Assembly (NCBI GenBank): GCA_022844125.1
Contig: JALHMI010000022.1
Coordinates: 1 to 64,000 of the forward strand
Source: Pirellulales bacterium
GTDB lineage: Bacteria > Planctomycetota > Planctomycetia > Pirellulales > PALSA-1355
Direction: 5' to 3'
Length of the DNA stretch: 64,000 bases
In this document: in pieces, positions 56,210 through 64,000 of the stretch
Position numbering within the stretch: position 1 is the first letter of the stretch
How the letters are laid out: every line of letters starts with the position of its first letter
Position numbers and translations under genes: made by a program
Notes under the pieces: generated by a model
Seen by the model: the letters and a program-made list of their open reading frames with translations, nothing else
Told to the model about the DNA's origin: nothing
Database searches by the model: none

Positions 56210-57289
56210 CTATTCACACTCCCACGCACGCCGCAGTTCGGCGGCCTGCAGGTCGGCGTTTTTTCCAGTGAGCGTCAGGTGCCCCAGTTTGCGCCCCGGC
56301 GCCGGGGTCTTCCCGTAGAGGTGTAGCCGGGCATAAGGAATACCCGCCAGTGTCGTCAGACCGGCCGGGAGATGTCCGACGAGATTAAGCATCGCCACCC
56401 GACCGAGAGCGTGCGAGGGACCCAGCGGTAAACCGGCGATGGCCCGTAGATGATTTTCAAATTGGCTGGTGGCCGCCCCCTCAAGCGTCCAGTGTCCCGA
56501 GTTATGCACGCGCGGTGAGAGCTCGTTGGCCAAGAGGCAATCCGCCTGCTCAAAAAACTCGATGGCCAACACACCGACGTAATCCAACTCCACTAAGACG
56601 CGCGCGGCGTACTGCCGAGCCGATCCTTCCCAAGTTGAATCGAGCGGCGCGCGGGATTGTCGTAGAATCCCATTGACGTGCTGATTCTCCGTCAGTGGGT
56701 AGTACTGGATGGCACCATTTTGGCCCCGCACCGCGATCAGTGAAAACTCACGCTCGACCGCGACCCAGGCTTCGGCCAACAGGGGCACGCCCCCGAGTTC
56801 ACGCCAAGCCTTCCTTAGATCGTTCGAACACTTGACCACTCGCTGCCCCTTGCCGTCGTACCCCTGGCGGCGCGTCTTCAGGACGCAGGGAAAACCAACC
56901 TGCGCTGCCACCTCGGAAAAATCCCCCTGGGAATCTACGGCCGCAAACCGAGCCGTCGGAATGTTGAGTCGTCGCAGCAACAACTTTTCGGCCAGTCGTT
57001 CCTGGGTTACTGCCAAGCTAGCGGGCGAGGGACAGACTGGCAGCTTGATCGCCAACGCTTCGGCTAGCGCCCAATGCACCCCTTCGAATTCGTAGGTCAC
57101 CAGATCAAGCCCCGCGGCAAACTCCTCCACTCGGGCCAGGTCGAAAGGGGCTTGAAAATGCTCACCCAACACCGCTGCACAGGCCCCCAGCTGCGGATCC
57201 CAAAAGCGAAACCGAAACCCCAGCGGAATCCCGGCCAGCGCCAACATCTGCGCGAGTTGCCCGCCCCCCAAGACTCCCACGTTCAGCAT
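56210..57289 (-). CDS. purK: 5-(carboxyamino)imidazole ribonucleotide synthase
   Basis: This ATP-grasp enzyme makes N5-CAIR from AIR, bicarbonate and ATP in purine synthesis. The 359-aa protein starts [20 protein letters not shown] and has [20 protein letters not shown] (nucleotide loop), [11 protein letters not shown] and [20 protein letters not shown], all standard PurK motifs. It overlaps the purE end by 7 bp, so the two are made together. Confidence 0.95.
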   Translation of the reverse strand: MLNVGVLGGGQLAQMLALAGIPLGFRFRFWDPQLGACAAVLGEHFQAPFDLARVEEFAAGLDLVTYEFEGVHWALAEALAIKLPVCPSPASLAVTQERLAEKLLLRRLNIPTARFAAVDSQGDFSEVAAQVGFPCVLKTRRQGYDGKGQRVVKCSNDLRKAWRELGGVPLLAEAWVAVEREFSLIAVRGQNGAIQYYPLTENQHVNGILRQSRAPLDSTWEGSARQYAARVLVELDYVGVLAIEFFEQADCLLANELSPRVHNSGHWTLEGAATSQFENHLRAIAGLPLGPSHALGRVAMLNLVGHLPAGLTTLAGIPYARLHLYGKTPAPGRKLGHLTLTGKNADLQAAELRRAWECE

Positions 57290-57774
57290 GGGTCAGGGAA
57301 AGGTGCGGCTAAGATGTCGGCCATTTGTTGTTCACGATAGGTGGCGAGCCGCTGTCGCAATGCCGGATCTTGCCGCGCCAGGATGGCCGCCGCCAACAGC
57401 GCGGCGTTCGTCGCCCCAGCGGTGCCGATCGCCAGCGTCCCGACCGGTACGCCCGCCGGCATTTGGACGATCGAGAGCAGCGCGTCCAGTCCACCCAACG
57501 CCGTCGAGGGAACCGGCACGCCCAGCACGGGCAATAGTGTTTTGGCGGCACACATCCCGGGCAGATGAGCGGCTCCTCCCGCTCCCGCCACGATCACTTG
57601 AAGGCCCCGCGCTTCGGCCTGTTGTGCGTAGGCAAACAGTTTATCGGGAGTGCGATGTGCCGAGACGATCTGGGCCTCATACGTGATATCGAGCACGGTC
57701 AAGATCTTGGCGGCCCCCTTTAAGGTGGCCCAATCGGACTGGGAGCCCATGATGATTCCCACCGCGGGCGACAT
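57283..57774 (-). CDS. purE: N5-carboxyaminoimidazole ribonucleotide mutase
   Basis: The 163-aa class I PurE has the [16 protein letters not shown] and [16 protein letters not shown] motifs, then [17 protein letters not shown]. It converts N5-CAIR to CAIR as an octamer. Start ATG 57774. Its overlap with purK is a common purE-purK layout. Confidence 0.95.
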   Translation of the reverse strand: MSPAVGIIMGSQSDWATLKGAAKILTVLDITYEAQIVSAHRTPDKLFAYAQQAEARGLQVIVAGAGGAAHLPGMCAAKTLLPVLGVPVPSTALGGLDALLSIVQMPAGVPVGTLAIGTAGATNAALLAAAILARQDPALRQRLATYREQQMADILAAPFPDPC

Positions 57775-58408
57775 GCGGTGAGTCTAGCAGAGGGGACCGC
57801 TGTGCGCTACTGCTGCACGACGCGCCTACTTCAACTGTCAGCCGCCGATCGGCGTCAACGCTAGCCGCGGCGATTCGGCCAACCCGACCCGCAGGGCGGG
57901 AAAGATACCAGCCGCGTAGTCGGTTTTGCGACCCAGGCCGACCGCACCACCTCTCAATGGCGGTGTCGTTCGCGCGCGCGTGAAAGGGTTTGCAGCCGTG
58001 GCCAAAGCCGACGTCCCGACTGATGCCGCCAACGCCAAGTTTTCTGAAGCGTGGTCTAACATAGATATCTTCAAGATAAAATCCGGGTGCTCCGCGGAAG
58101 GTCGAAAAAAGTACCTAGAAAGCGCAATAGCCTGCCGAGTAACCGTCGACCTCCAGATTCGGACATCGATTGGTGCTGGTTGTGCAAATAAACGTTGATG
58201 AAGCTTCCTCTCAAAACCGACACATACGACGTTCCCCCCGTCGAGTAGTTTAGCGATCTCCCCAATCAGTTCGCCCAAGAGCGTCATGTCTTGAGGTGTA
58301 CATTTTCAATTTCTTGTGGCCTCTCATGAAGCACTTCGCAACTGTGATGCTGCTATATTGGGGCAGAAAATCCTTTGAGATTTAATTCATCGGACGTACA
58401 GTGGTGTC
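57775..58408. other. Gap with unsupported frames
   Basis: A minus frame (57838-58287; GAVGLGRKTDYAAGIFPALR near its end) and a plus frame on the same DNA both look weak. I support neither as a gene. Confidence 0.3.
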
Positions 58409-58615
58409 GTGCCAATCGATCCACAATCATTCGGGCTCAATGAAGAGGAGGACACCAAACGAATGGTGGGAGACCCGGAAGTGATGTCGAGAGGAGCAAC
58501 GCTGGATCATCTTCAGAGGCACCCTTCGATGCACCAGTCGGAGAAAAAAACAAATGAGGAAATCGAAGAGGAAAGGCAACGACTGCGGGAAGATTATAGG
58601 CGTTTCTATTTTTGA
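58409..58615 (+). CDS. Hypothetical protein, 68 aa
   Basis: GTG 58409 opens a small charged protein (PIDPQSFGLNEEEDTKRM, ending EEERQRLREDYRRFYF), largely helical. No family was recognised, and the ribosome site is weak. Confidence 0.4.
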   Translation: MPIDPQSFGLNEEEDTKRMVGDPEVMSRGATLDHLQRHPSMHQSEKKTNEEIEEERQRLREDYRRFYF

Positions 58616-58764
58616 ATCGGCGTACTGGAAGGCGCGCCAGACCTTCCTTCTCAGAAGGTATTCAGCGTAGACTTTTCCTGTGCTTTCCGTTACCGGCTAG
58701 CAGCGACACTATCTTGATCTCGACGGACCTCGTTGCCGCTTATCGATCCCGAGCACGGATGCGC

Positions 58765-59142
58765 TTACATGTTGATGCTGGCTGACTTCTCGCGCGACCC
58801 GGACGGCGGCTTCGGCTGGCGGCGACCGTGCGGCGGCGCGGCGACGACTTTCAGGGCCGGCAGTGTGGTGGCGCCGTAGGTCACTTGGCGCTTGCCTTCC
58901 TTCATCCCTGTAAACACGAACGCTCCGGCCTTCGTGCGTCCAATGCGATAGTAGGCGAGCGTCGCCGGATTTTTCATCTGCGCAGTCTGCAATCGCAGTC
59001 CGAACGCGGCTACCAAATCATTGATCGACCGGCAGATGGCTTGACCTTCCTCGACGGTTGCTGGCTCCATCCCTGCATACGAAGCGAGGAGTTTCTCAAT
59101 CTTGGCGGCGATGTCCGCCTGCAGTCGCTGCAACTGGGGCAC
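58765..59142 (-). CDS. Hypothetical protein, possibly 5'-truncated paralogue
   Basis: The 125-aa protein begins with GTG 59142 (PQLQRLQADIAAKIEKLLAS) and includes YRIGRTKAGAFVFTG and VTYGATTLPALKVVAAPP. It is similar to the 146-aa protein at 59754-60194: GKRQVTYGATTLPALKVV against GKRPTEYAGTRFPKLEVVV. The frame continues upstream to about 59299 with coding-like sequence (SFDNALAEIATLRTG), but no ATG, GTG or TTG start is present, so the real N terminus may be lost. Confidence 0.5.
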   Translation of the reverse strand: MPQLQRLQADIAAKIEKLLASYAGMEPATVEEGQAICRSINDLVAAFGLRLQTAQMKNPATLAYYRIGRTKAGAFVFTGMKEGKRQVTYGATTLPALKVVAAPPHGRRQPKPPSGSREKSASINM

Positions 59143-59753
59143 AGCGTGCTCGATCGTGTCCTTGAGCAGGTCGGCCGTTGGCGGCAGGGATTCTGGAATG
59201 GCAGGCGGGGGACCGGTGCGCAGTGTAGCAATCTCGGCCAGCGCGTTGTCAAATGAATCGGTGTCCCGCAGAAGCGTCCGTTCTTCGGGGCATGCGCAAG
59301 TGATTTATCTCGTGATACCAAAATGGTGAAGTGTATCGGCGATGCGATATTAAAAATGCTCCAACCAACTCTTGGGCAGGGACTTTGGAGCGGCACCCGG
59401 CTCGTGCCAGGACTCATCCCAGAGGAGCACTTCAACGTCGGGAGCGGCGTCATCCGCTCAGGAAACCAGCAGTACAGACCCTGGGCTGAGTTGTGATGCA
59501 TTTTCAGGGAGGCTGCGATTACTGAGTCCGAAATGATCGTCGCAACGAATGTGGTTTTCCATGGTAGCTGGGAGAATAGGGTAATGAAGTGTGCTCGAAC
59601 ACTACCACTTGGCAAAACGAGGTTGATATTGCTGCAGGCAGTGCGTGCGAAAGTTCTGGGAGTCAATCGTGCGATCCTCGGCGAGTGTGTTGATCAACCC
59701 ACTGACCCTCCTCTCTTGACGCGGTACTCGCGAAAGTGACATCTTGTCTGCCC
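59143..59753. other. Gap between the two paralogues
   Basis: Codons continuous with the preceding gene run from 59143 to 59299, then a stop. I saw no gene or hairpin in the rest. Confidence 0.3.
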
Positions 59754-60194
59754 ATGTCTGCCGAGTTTCCACCACTGGGTCCGAAGCGCGCCGCCGACAA
59801 GGCCGGCCGAGGTTCACTCCGTCTCGAACAAGCGCCACCGGCACTGGACGCCATTTCTCAAGAGATCGAGCGGATTCGCGGCCCCTTGGCTCAGCGGTTA
59901 CAACAGGTGCTCGACGCCCTGGCGGGCCAATCTCTCGAACCGCCGGAAGCAAACGTGGAAATCGTACGCGAGATTAATGCCTTGCGGAGGTCGCTGCGGC
60001 TGACCCTTCGCTTAGCAGGAAACGAATTACCCGTACAGCTGCGATGCGCCTTCGGTCCCCGGCAGAAGAATCCAACGATTCAAGTGGTTCAGAGCACGGG
60101 TAAGCGGCCGACGGAGTACGCCGGCACCAGGTTTCCCAAGCTGGAAGTCGTAGTGGCAGAGATCAATCAGAAAGTCCGCGGGCGAGGATTCTAA
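59754..60194 (+). CDS. Hypothetical protein, 146 aa, paralogue of 58765-59142
   Basis: The protein begins MSAEFPPLGPKRAADKAGRG, has a helical part (LDAISQEIERIRGPLAQRLQ) and ends with KLEVVVAEINQKVRGRGF. It shares a helix-then-strand layout with the 125-aa protein. GTG 59736 is an alternative start. Function unknown. Confidence 0.5.
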   Translation: MSAEFPPLGPKRAADKAGRGSLRLEQAPPALDAISQEIERIRGPLAQRLQQVLDALAGQSLEPPEANVEIVREINALRRSLRLTLRLAGNELPVQLRCAFGPRQKNPTIQVVQSTGKRPTEYAGTRFPKLEVVVAEINQKVRGRGF

Positions 60195-60767
60195 AGGCTC
60201 GGAGAGCCATACATCAATTGTGGGAATTGAGCACTCAGACCCTTGTGCGTTCCTTGACGCTAACGACGCTTGCCGATTCTCCCAATCGGTGTTTAACTTT
60301 ATGTGCTGCTGACCCGTCCGCGAAAACCATCGAGTCGGCAGTGCAACTCGCCAGGACAGCCCCGTGCTGTCCTGGCCTTTTAAGTGAATCTCTTCCGGAA
60401 GATCGGATAAACGAACATGCTTTGGGAAGAGGTTACGAGCAAGAGTACGGCTAAGCGGCTTTCGGGAAATCCTTCGCGCGGAGTGTGCGCCCGCTCCTTA
60501 CACTTGGATTGCGATCGAAGGATTATGAGGAGCTGACCTTATACAGGACGCGCCCCTGGCGTCGCTCCAGAAAAACGAGCGGCGGATCATCAAGGTGTCG
60601 TACGAGAGGCCTCTTCGAGCACGTCAAGTCCTAGTACTTGCTATCCCGAATCGCGTGATGCACTGTGGACTCTATGGTCCCGCATGACGCGGTACATAGT
60701 TGGCAAGGAGGACAAGAGTGATAGCTCTCCACGCACAAACGAGACACACTGCGATTCACACAACATC
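60195..60767. other. Gap with terminator
   Basis: Holds the terminator at 60351-60382. A plus frame at 60218-60454 is not supported. Confidence 0.35.
60351..60382 (+). terminator. Intrinsic terminator
   Basis: CCAGGACAGC pairs with GCTGTCCTGG (10 bp), loop CCCGT, tail CCTTTTAAG. It lies 157 bp after the 146-aa gene. Confidence 0.75.
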
Positions 60768-61304
60768 ATGACTGCCTCGCCTGAACAACCACCAGCGCCA
60801 CTCCATCAACTGCTTCGTGCGTTGGAAGAAGACTTGCTACATGCACAGCAGTCAGCAGAAGGCGAATCTGCGGAGTCGATCAAGCGGATTGCCATGCTTG
60901 CCAAGCAGATTCGGCGGATGTTTGAAGATAGAGTCGAGGTTTGCATCCGGCCGGATCATAACGATGAGAACATGGAGGACTCAGAGCATATGGAAGCCAA
61001 TCAACTCGCAATTGTACGCGCGGTCGTGGGCTATGTTGAGCAGACCGTGGGCCAACCGCCCAGGATTCGGCTGACGCCACCGAAGGATTGGTACCCAGAC
61101 CTTGAGCAGACGGCCGACGAATTGAACGCGGCATTGCGAGATCAGATTCCCATCATCGGTGACAGGCGCAATCTCAAAGCGATCCAGCAGGGAGATGCCA
61201 GCTCTCTAAACGCATTGAGTGATGTGATCGCGGTACGCACCCTGGAACGTGTTCAACTTACTGTGTTGCCGCGGCTGACGGATCTGCTTTCGGCAAGCCG
61301 ATAG
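60768..61304 (+). CDS. Hypothetical helical protein, 178 aa
   Basis: The product begins MTASPEQPPAPLHQLLRALE, has a helix AESIKRIAMLAKQIRRMFED and a later RNLKAIQQGDASSLNALSDV. ATG 60684 is an alternative start 28 codons upstream. No family was recognised. Confidence 0.5.
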   Translation: MTASPEQPPAPLHQLLRALEEDLLHAQQSAEGESAESIKRIAMLAKQIRRMFEDRVEVCIRPDHNDENMEDSEHMEANQLAIVRAVVGYVEQTVGQPPRIRLTPPKDWYPDLEQTADELNAALRDQIPIIGDRRNLKAIQQGDASSLNALSDVIAVRTLERVQLTVLPRLTDLLSASR

Positions 61305-61436
61305 CTTTAGCTATTTTCCGGTATAGCCTGCGAGCGCCGGCAGTACGGTGTATAGGATTTCAAGCACGACAGCATTTTCCGCTCTCGATCAACGATAAGT
61401 GACAGCTGCGCAGTTCATTGGGTGTACACTTCATTC

Positions 61437-61676
61437 GTGCTCACTGTGTCAGACGAGCAACGGCATTACCTCAATTTGGATGGCGCTCCATTGCCGCTTA
61501 TCGATGCGGAAGAGGGTCGCTGCTACATGCTGATGCCGGTCACATTTGACCGTGACTCACACGGTCGTATTAGAGCGAGTGTGCCGGGGATTCGCGCTGT
61601 CGGAGAAGCCGATCAACCTGTCGAAGCACTCGCAACGCTCGCGATTCTCCTCAAGGACGTTTTGGGTCGCCTCTGA
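61437..61676 (+). CDS. Small antitoxin-like protein, 79 aa
   Basis: It begins LTVSDEQRHYLNLDGAPLPL, similar to the start of the antitoxin at 35196-35465 (KLSNEQRQAINEQQPGEP followed by PVYVVD). A strand-rich middle part and a hydrophobic helix (EALATLAILLKDVLGRL) follow. No toxin gene is adjacent, since a transposase starts 20 bp later. It may be an orphan. Confidence 0.5.
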   Translation: MLTVSDEQRHYLNLDGAPLPLIDAEEGRCYMLMPVTFDRDSHGRIRASVPGIRAVGEADQPVEALATLAILLKDVLGRL

Positions 61677-61696
61677 ACAGTGCTATTGTCCTTGGC

Positions 61697-62784
61697 ATGG
61701 CCAGACCTCCGCGCCATGTCATCGAAGTCGACTACCAGTTGCATTCCGAGCTGTGGGGATATGCGCGGAAGGATTCGGCAACCGCAAAGGACATTTGGAC
61801 GAGAGCGTACGCGGCGTCACTGACATTGCCCTTATCCCAAAACGTGAGAAAGCGCCTTCGCTGGTTTTTTGACCGCGCCACAAAGTTCAACGGCAATGTG
61901 CGGAAGACCTGTCGCTATCATGGAATTTCACCGAAGACGTTCTACTACTGGAAGAAACGGTTCGACATTCGAAATCCACGATCTCTTGAGGAGCGATCCC
62001 GCCGGCCGAAGAATGTGCGCCGAGCCGCAGAAAACGGCGTACAGACGCAGCGTATCGTCGATCTGCGGTCGATGCATCCGTACTATTCAAAAATGAAGAT
62101 CGCCGTCCTCTATGAGAGGATGTACGGAACCAAGATTGCATCCTGGCAGGTGCAGCGTGTCATCGAACGATTCCGGATGTATCCGGATTCCGTGAAGACA
62201 CAAAGATCGCCCGCAAGAGAAAGAATGCGGTGCATAAGCAGCGCATTGCGAAGTGCGGCAATGAAGCGTGGACGGGTTGGCTCTTCAGTCTGGACACAAT
62301 CACGCTGCACATTCTGGGGCATAAGATCTACATCCTCACCGCGATCGATCGCTTCTCTCGTCTTCTCTTTACGAGAGCGTATCGCAATCACAGTTCGAAG
62401 GCGGCTGCCGACTTTCTCGAACAGCTCGTTGACTTTGCCGACAACCGTGTGCAAAACGTCCACACCGACAATGGCAGCGAATTTCATGATTGCTTCGAGC
62501 AGGCGGTCAAGCGGCTCAGACTCACGCATTGGTGGAGTCGCACGCGTACTCCGAAGGACAATGCGATGAACGAGCGAGTCAACAGGACGATCCAAGACGA
62601 GTTCTTGCCGGCATACCGATACTGCACGGATCTTGAGGAACTCAATCGCGGCTTGGTCGAGTGGATGACGGAGTACAACCACGATCGTCCTCACATGGCC
62701 CTGGGCTATAAGACGCCCTACGAAGTTGCCATGGCCCGTCCGAATCCGGCACCTCGTTTCTTCGATTGGGAAGCCCGATCCTAG
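61697..62784 (+). pseudogene. DDE (rve-type) transposase, frameshifted
   Basis: The first frame encodes a helix-turn-helix arm (RYHGISPKTFYYWKKRFDIR) and the second the integrase core: FSLDTITLHILGHKIYILTA (first Asp), VHTDNGSEFHDCFEQ (second Asp) and NERVNRTIQDEFLPAY (Glu). The two frames join between about 62175 and 62200; no slippery heptamer is visible there, so a single-base loss is likelier than programmed frameshifting. Terminal inverted repeats were not found. It is likely inactive unless the break is a sequencing or assembly artefact. Confidence 0.7.
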
Positions 62785-62827
62785 AAAGCGTTACTAATGT
62801 CCTCATCACTAACAGGCGGATGGCCGG

Positions 62828-62842
62828 TTTCCCCGGGAAACT
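62828..62842. promoter_or_regulatory. 15-bp palindrome next to parB
   Basis: GTTTCCCCGGGAAAC, a 7+1+7 inverted repeat 20 bp downstream of the parB stop. The same 15-mer in the opposite orientation occurs at 35585-35599. The inner order resembles the classical parS theme (GTTTC...GAAAC), so it may be a ParB site. Confidence 0.4.
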
Positions 62843-62862
62843 TTCGACGAATTTGGCGTAGG

Positions 62863-63651
62863 CTAGCGGTGTGTTCCGAGTCGCAACTGCTCTTGGTTGG
62901 CGGGCGACGTCAGTTGCTCGCGAGCCTCGTCGAGCGCAGTAAGCACGTCGGGGTCGCCGACGGATCGTTTGCGGAATGAGATCGTCACGATGGCGGCACT
63001 GGTCTGGAACCGTCGCATCGTCATATGCGGCGTTCCGCGGCGACTGGATGGTTGCTTCTCCCGGCGAACCAATTCCTCAGTCTCGACGACTTTCAGTCCG
63101 CGGTGTTGGACTTCCTTCATGATTTCAGCTTGGCGGTCCGGAGCGACCTGGGAAACTGCGTAGAGTTGTCTGCGTGAAAGGGTCGAATCCTGGCGGGCGC
63201 GTTTCTGCACCTCAGGTGCGAGCGAAAGCAAAGCGAGGAGCTTCGAGATTTCACCTTTGGGCTTCCCGGTCAACTTGGCGAGTGCGTCCTGCGTCAGCTT
63301 GTTGGTGTCGCGGATGGAAGCAAGCGCATCGGCGAGCTCGAACGGACTCAAATCACTGCGCTGCCAGTTCTCAACGATCTGACGAACAAGGATCTCTTCC
63401 TCGCGGGGGGATTGCACCCAGCACGGAACCTCGGTGAGCTTGGCCCGAAGCGCGGCCTGGTAGCGCCGCTCACCGGAAATGATCAGATAGATGTTCTGGT
63501 CTTCGATGTAGCGCACGGCGATCGGCTGCATGATGCCGAACTGCTTAATGGAAAGGGTCAGTTCCTGCTGTGCCTGCGAATCGAGCTGGCGTCGCGGCTG
63601 TGTTGGATCCGGGTGGATTCGACCGATCTCGATGAAATACGCGCCAGCCAA
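62863..63651 (-). CDS. parB: ParB/RepB/Spo0J family partition protein
   Basis: The protein has the ParB core: IGRIHPDPTQPRRQ, QFGIMQPIAVRY and the box LIISGERRYQAALRAKLTEV. A HTH region includes TQDALAKLTGKPKGEISKLL. It should bind parS and CTP and partition DNA with ParA. TTG 63651 was chosen; the frame is open up to 63903, but that part overlaps the parA coding end by more than 200 bp. A CTG at 63705 near the parA stop is another candidate. Confidence 0.8.
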   Translation of the reverse strand: MAGAYFIEIGRIHPDPTQPRRQLDSQAQQELTLSIKQFGIMQPIAVRYIEDQNIYLIISGERRYQAALRAKLTEVPCWVQSPREEEILVRQIVENWQRSDLSPFELADALASIRDTNKLTQDALAKLTGKPKGEISKLLALLSLAPEVQKRARQDSTLSRRQLYAVSQVAPDRQAEIMKEVQHRGLKVVETEELVRREKQPSSRRGTPHMTMRRFQTSAAIVTISFRKRSVGDPDVLTALDEAREQLTSPANQEQLRLGTHR

Positions 63652-63697
63652 GCGGCGGCGTCCGTCCAGAGCTTCAGCTCCAGCCTGGGGCTTCTGC

Positions 63698-64000
63698 TCA
63701 AGCAGCGACGACGGTCGAGCGGCGAACGTTCGATTTGCGGCGGTGACTGCTTTGGCCAGCGAGCGCTTTGATGCGGGCTTCGACTTCGCGGAAGAGAGCG
63801 CGCGCGATATCGGCCTCTTCGGAGCGAGGCGCTTGGAGCGTGATGGGGATGCGGTCGGTGACACTTTGCTCAAAGCGTGCCAGATCAGGTACGACTGTGT
63901 CAAAGGCCAGTCCGCCGAAATGCGTGCGTAACTGCTTCAGATAACTCTGCTGGTACGCTCGCGCCCGCTTGAATCGAGAGACCAGATAACCAAGCAGTTT
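63698..64000 (-). CDS. parA: ParA-family ATPase, C-terminal part (truncated by window edge)
   Basis: The last 100 codons read GYLVSRFKRARAYQQSYLKQ, GLAFDTVVPDLARFEQSVTD, RIPITLQAPRSEEADIARAL and end HRRKSNVRRSTVVAA. The T-V-V-P-D..A....R.P....P.S...A..F motif is typical of ParA C termini. The N-terminal Walker region lies outside the window. Frame checked to base 64000; the gene runs into parB with a short gap. Confidence 0.8.
   Translation of the reverse strand, partial: KLLGYLVSRFKRARAYQQSYLKQLRTHFGGLAFDTVVPDLARFEQSVTDRIPITLQAPRSEEADIARALFREVEARIKALAGQSSHRRKSNVRRSTVVAA

Noticed and set aside
57838-58287. Minus-strand 149-codon frame after purE
   Set aside because: No ribosome site, no family and a competing plus-strand frame of similar quality.
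62184-62230. Programmed ribosomal frameshift in the transposase
   Set aside because: Many insertion sequences use -1 frameshifting at A-rich slippery sites. None is present at the frame change, so a mutation is the simpler reading.
55308-62867. 14-bp repeat TTGGCGTAGGCTAG at 55308 and 62854 as an attachment site
   Set aside because: A few shared 14-mers are expected by chance in 64 kb, and the flanks are unrelated.

Overview
The window most likely comes from a high-GC planctomycete (Planctomycetota, probably Pirellulales-like). The basis is a Tat-signalled DUF1501 protein, a giant TPR-CHAT protein, a GAF plus PP2C-type phosphatase, a Lys/Ala-rich 59-residue protein and a palindromic intergenic repeat of a style I associate with planctomycete genomes. 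The assignment is an inference from gene content; no rRNA or taxonomic marker is present.

Layout. (1) 1-18.4 kb is ordinary chromosome: fused proline dehydrogenase/P5C dehydrogenase, two decayed genes (CPCC, PepSY), an ICMT-like methyltransferase, a membrane protein, DUF1501, acetolactate synthase large subunit, TPR-CHAT, a CDF metal transporter and a GAF/PP2C-like regulator. (2) At 18355-18438 lies tRNA-Leu(GAG), followed directly by a tyrosine integrase and an excisionase-like gene. A gene-dense mobile island starts here and runs to about 55 kb. It carries two primases (a prim-pol and a CHC2/Toprim protein), a replication initiator with three 18-bp iterons, two replication-relaxation-type proteins, one intact and one degenerate TraD-like ATPase, a second tyrosine recombinase, DUF932, DUF2958, a MazF/PemK toxin-antitoxin pair, a sigma factor with an ImmA/IrrE peptidase, a phosphoesterase, and many small genes without recognisable family. 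It looks like an integrated plasmid or integrative mobilisable element. (3) 55.3-57.8 kb holds DUF6671 and purE-purK, genes of chromosomal character. (4) 57.8-64 kb holds small hypothetical genes, a frameshifted DDE transposase and a parA-parB pair; parA runs off the window.

Two features stand out. First, 49.7-54.9 kb encodes a tightly overlapping four-gene operon: a ParB-fold protein, a SNF2-type helicase, a DUF3883 nuclease-like protein and a D12-class adenine methyltransferase. It has the logic of a restriction/defence system, but I do not recognise the combination. A MerR-like regulator directly upstream appears broken by a one-base deletion. Second, a DUF2779 gene at 43.6-46.9 kb is split by a 1,844-bp insertion flanked by the 6-bp direct repeat ATCAAC. 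Removing the insertion and one repeat restores the reading frame exactly. The insertion has no transposase and carries two minus-strand genes, one ending in a Cys/Ser/Thr-rich tail.

No right-hand att site matching the tRNA-Leu end was found by eye, so the right border of the island is unresolved. It could lie near 55 kb, or beyond the window if parAB belongs to it.
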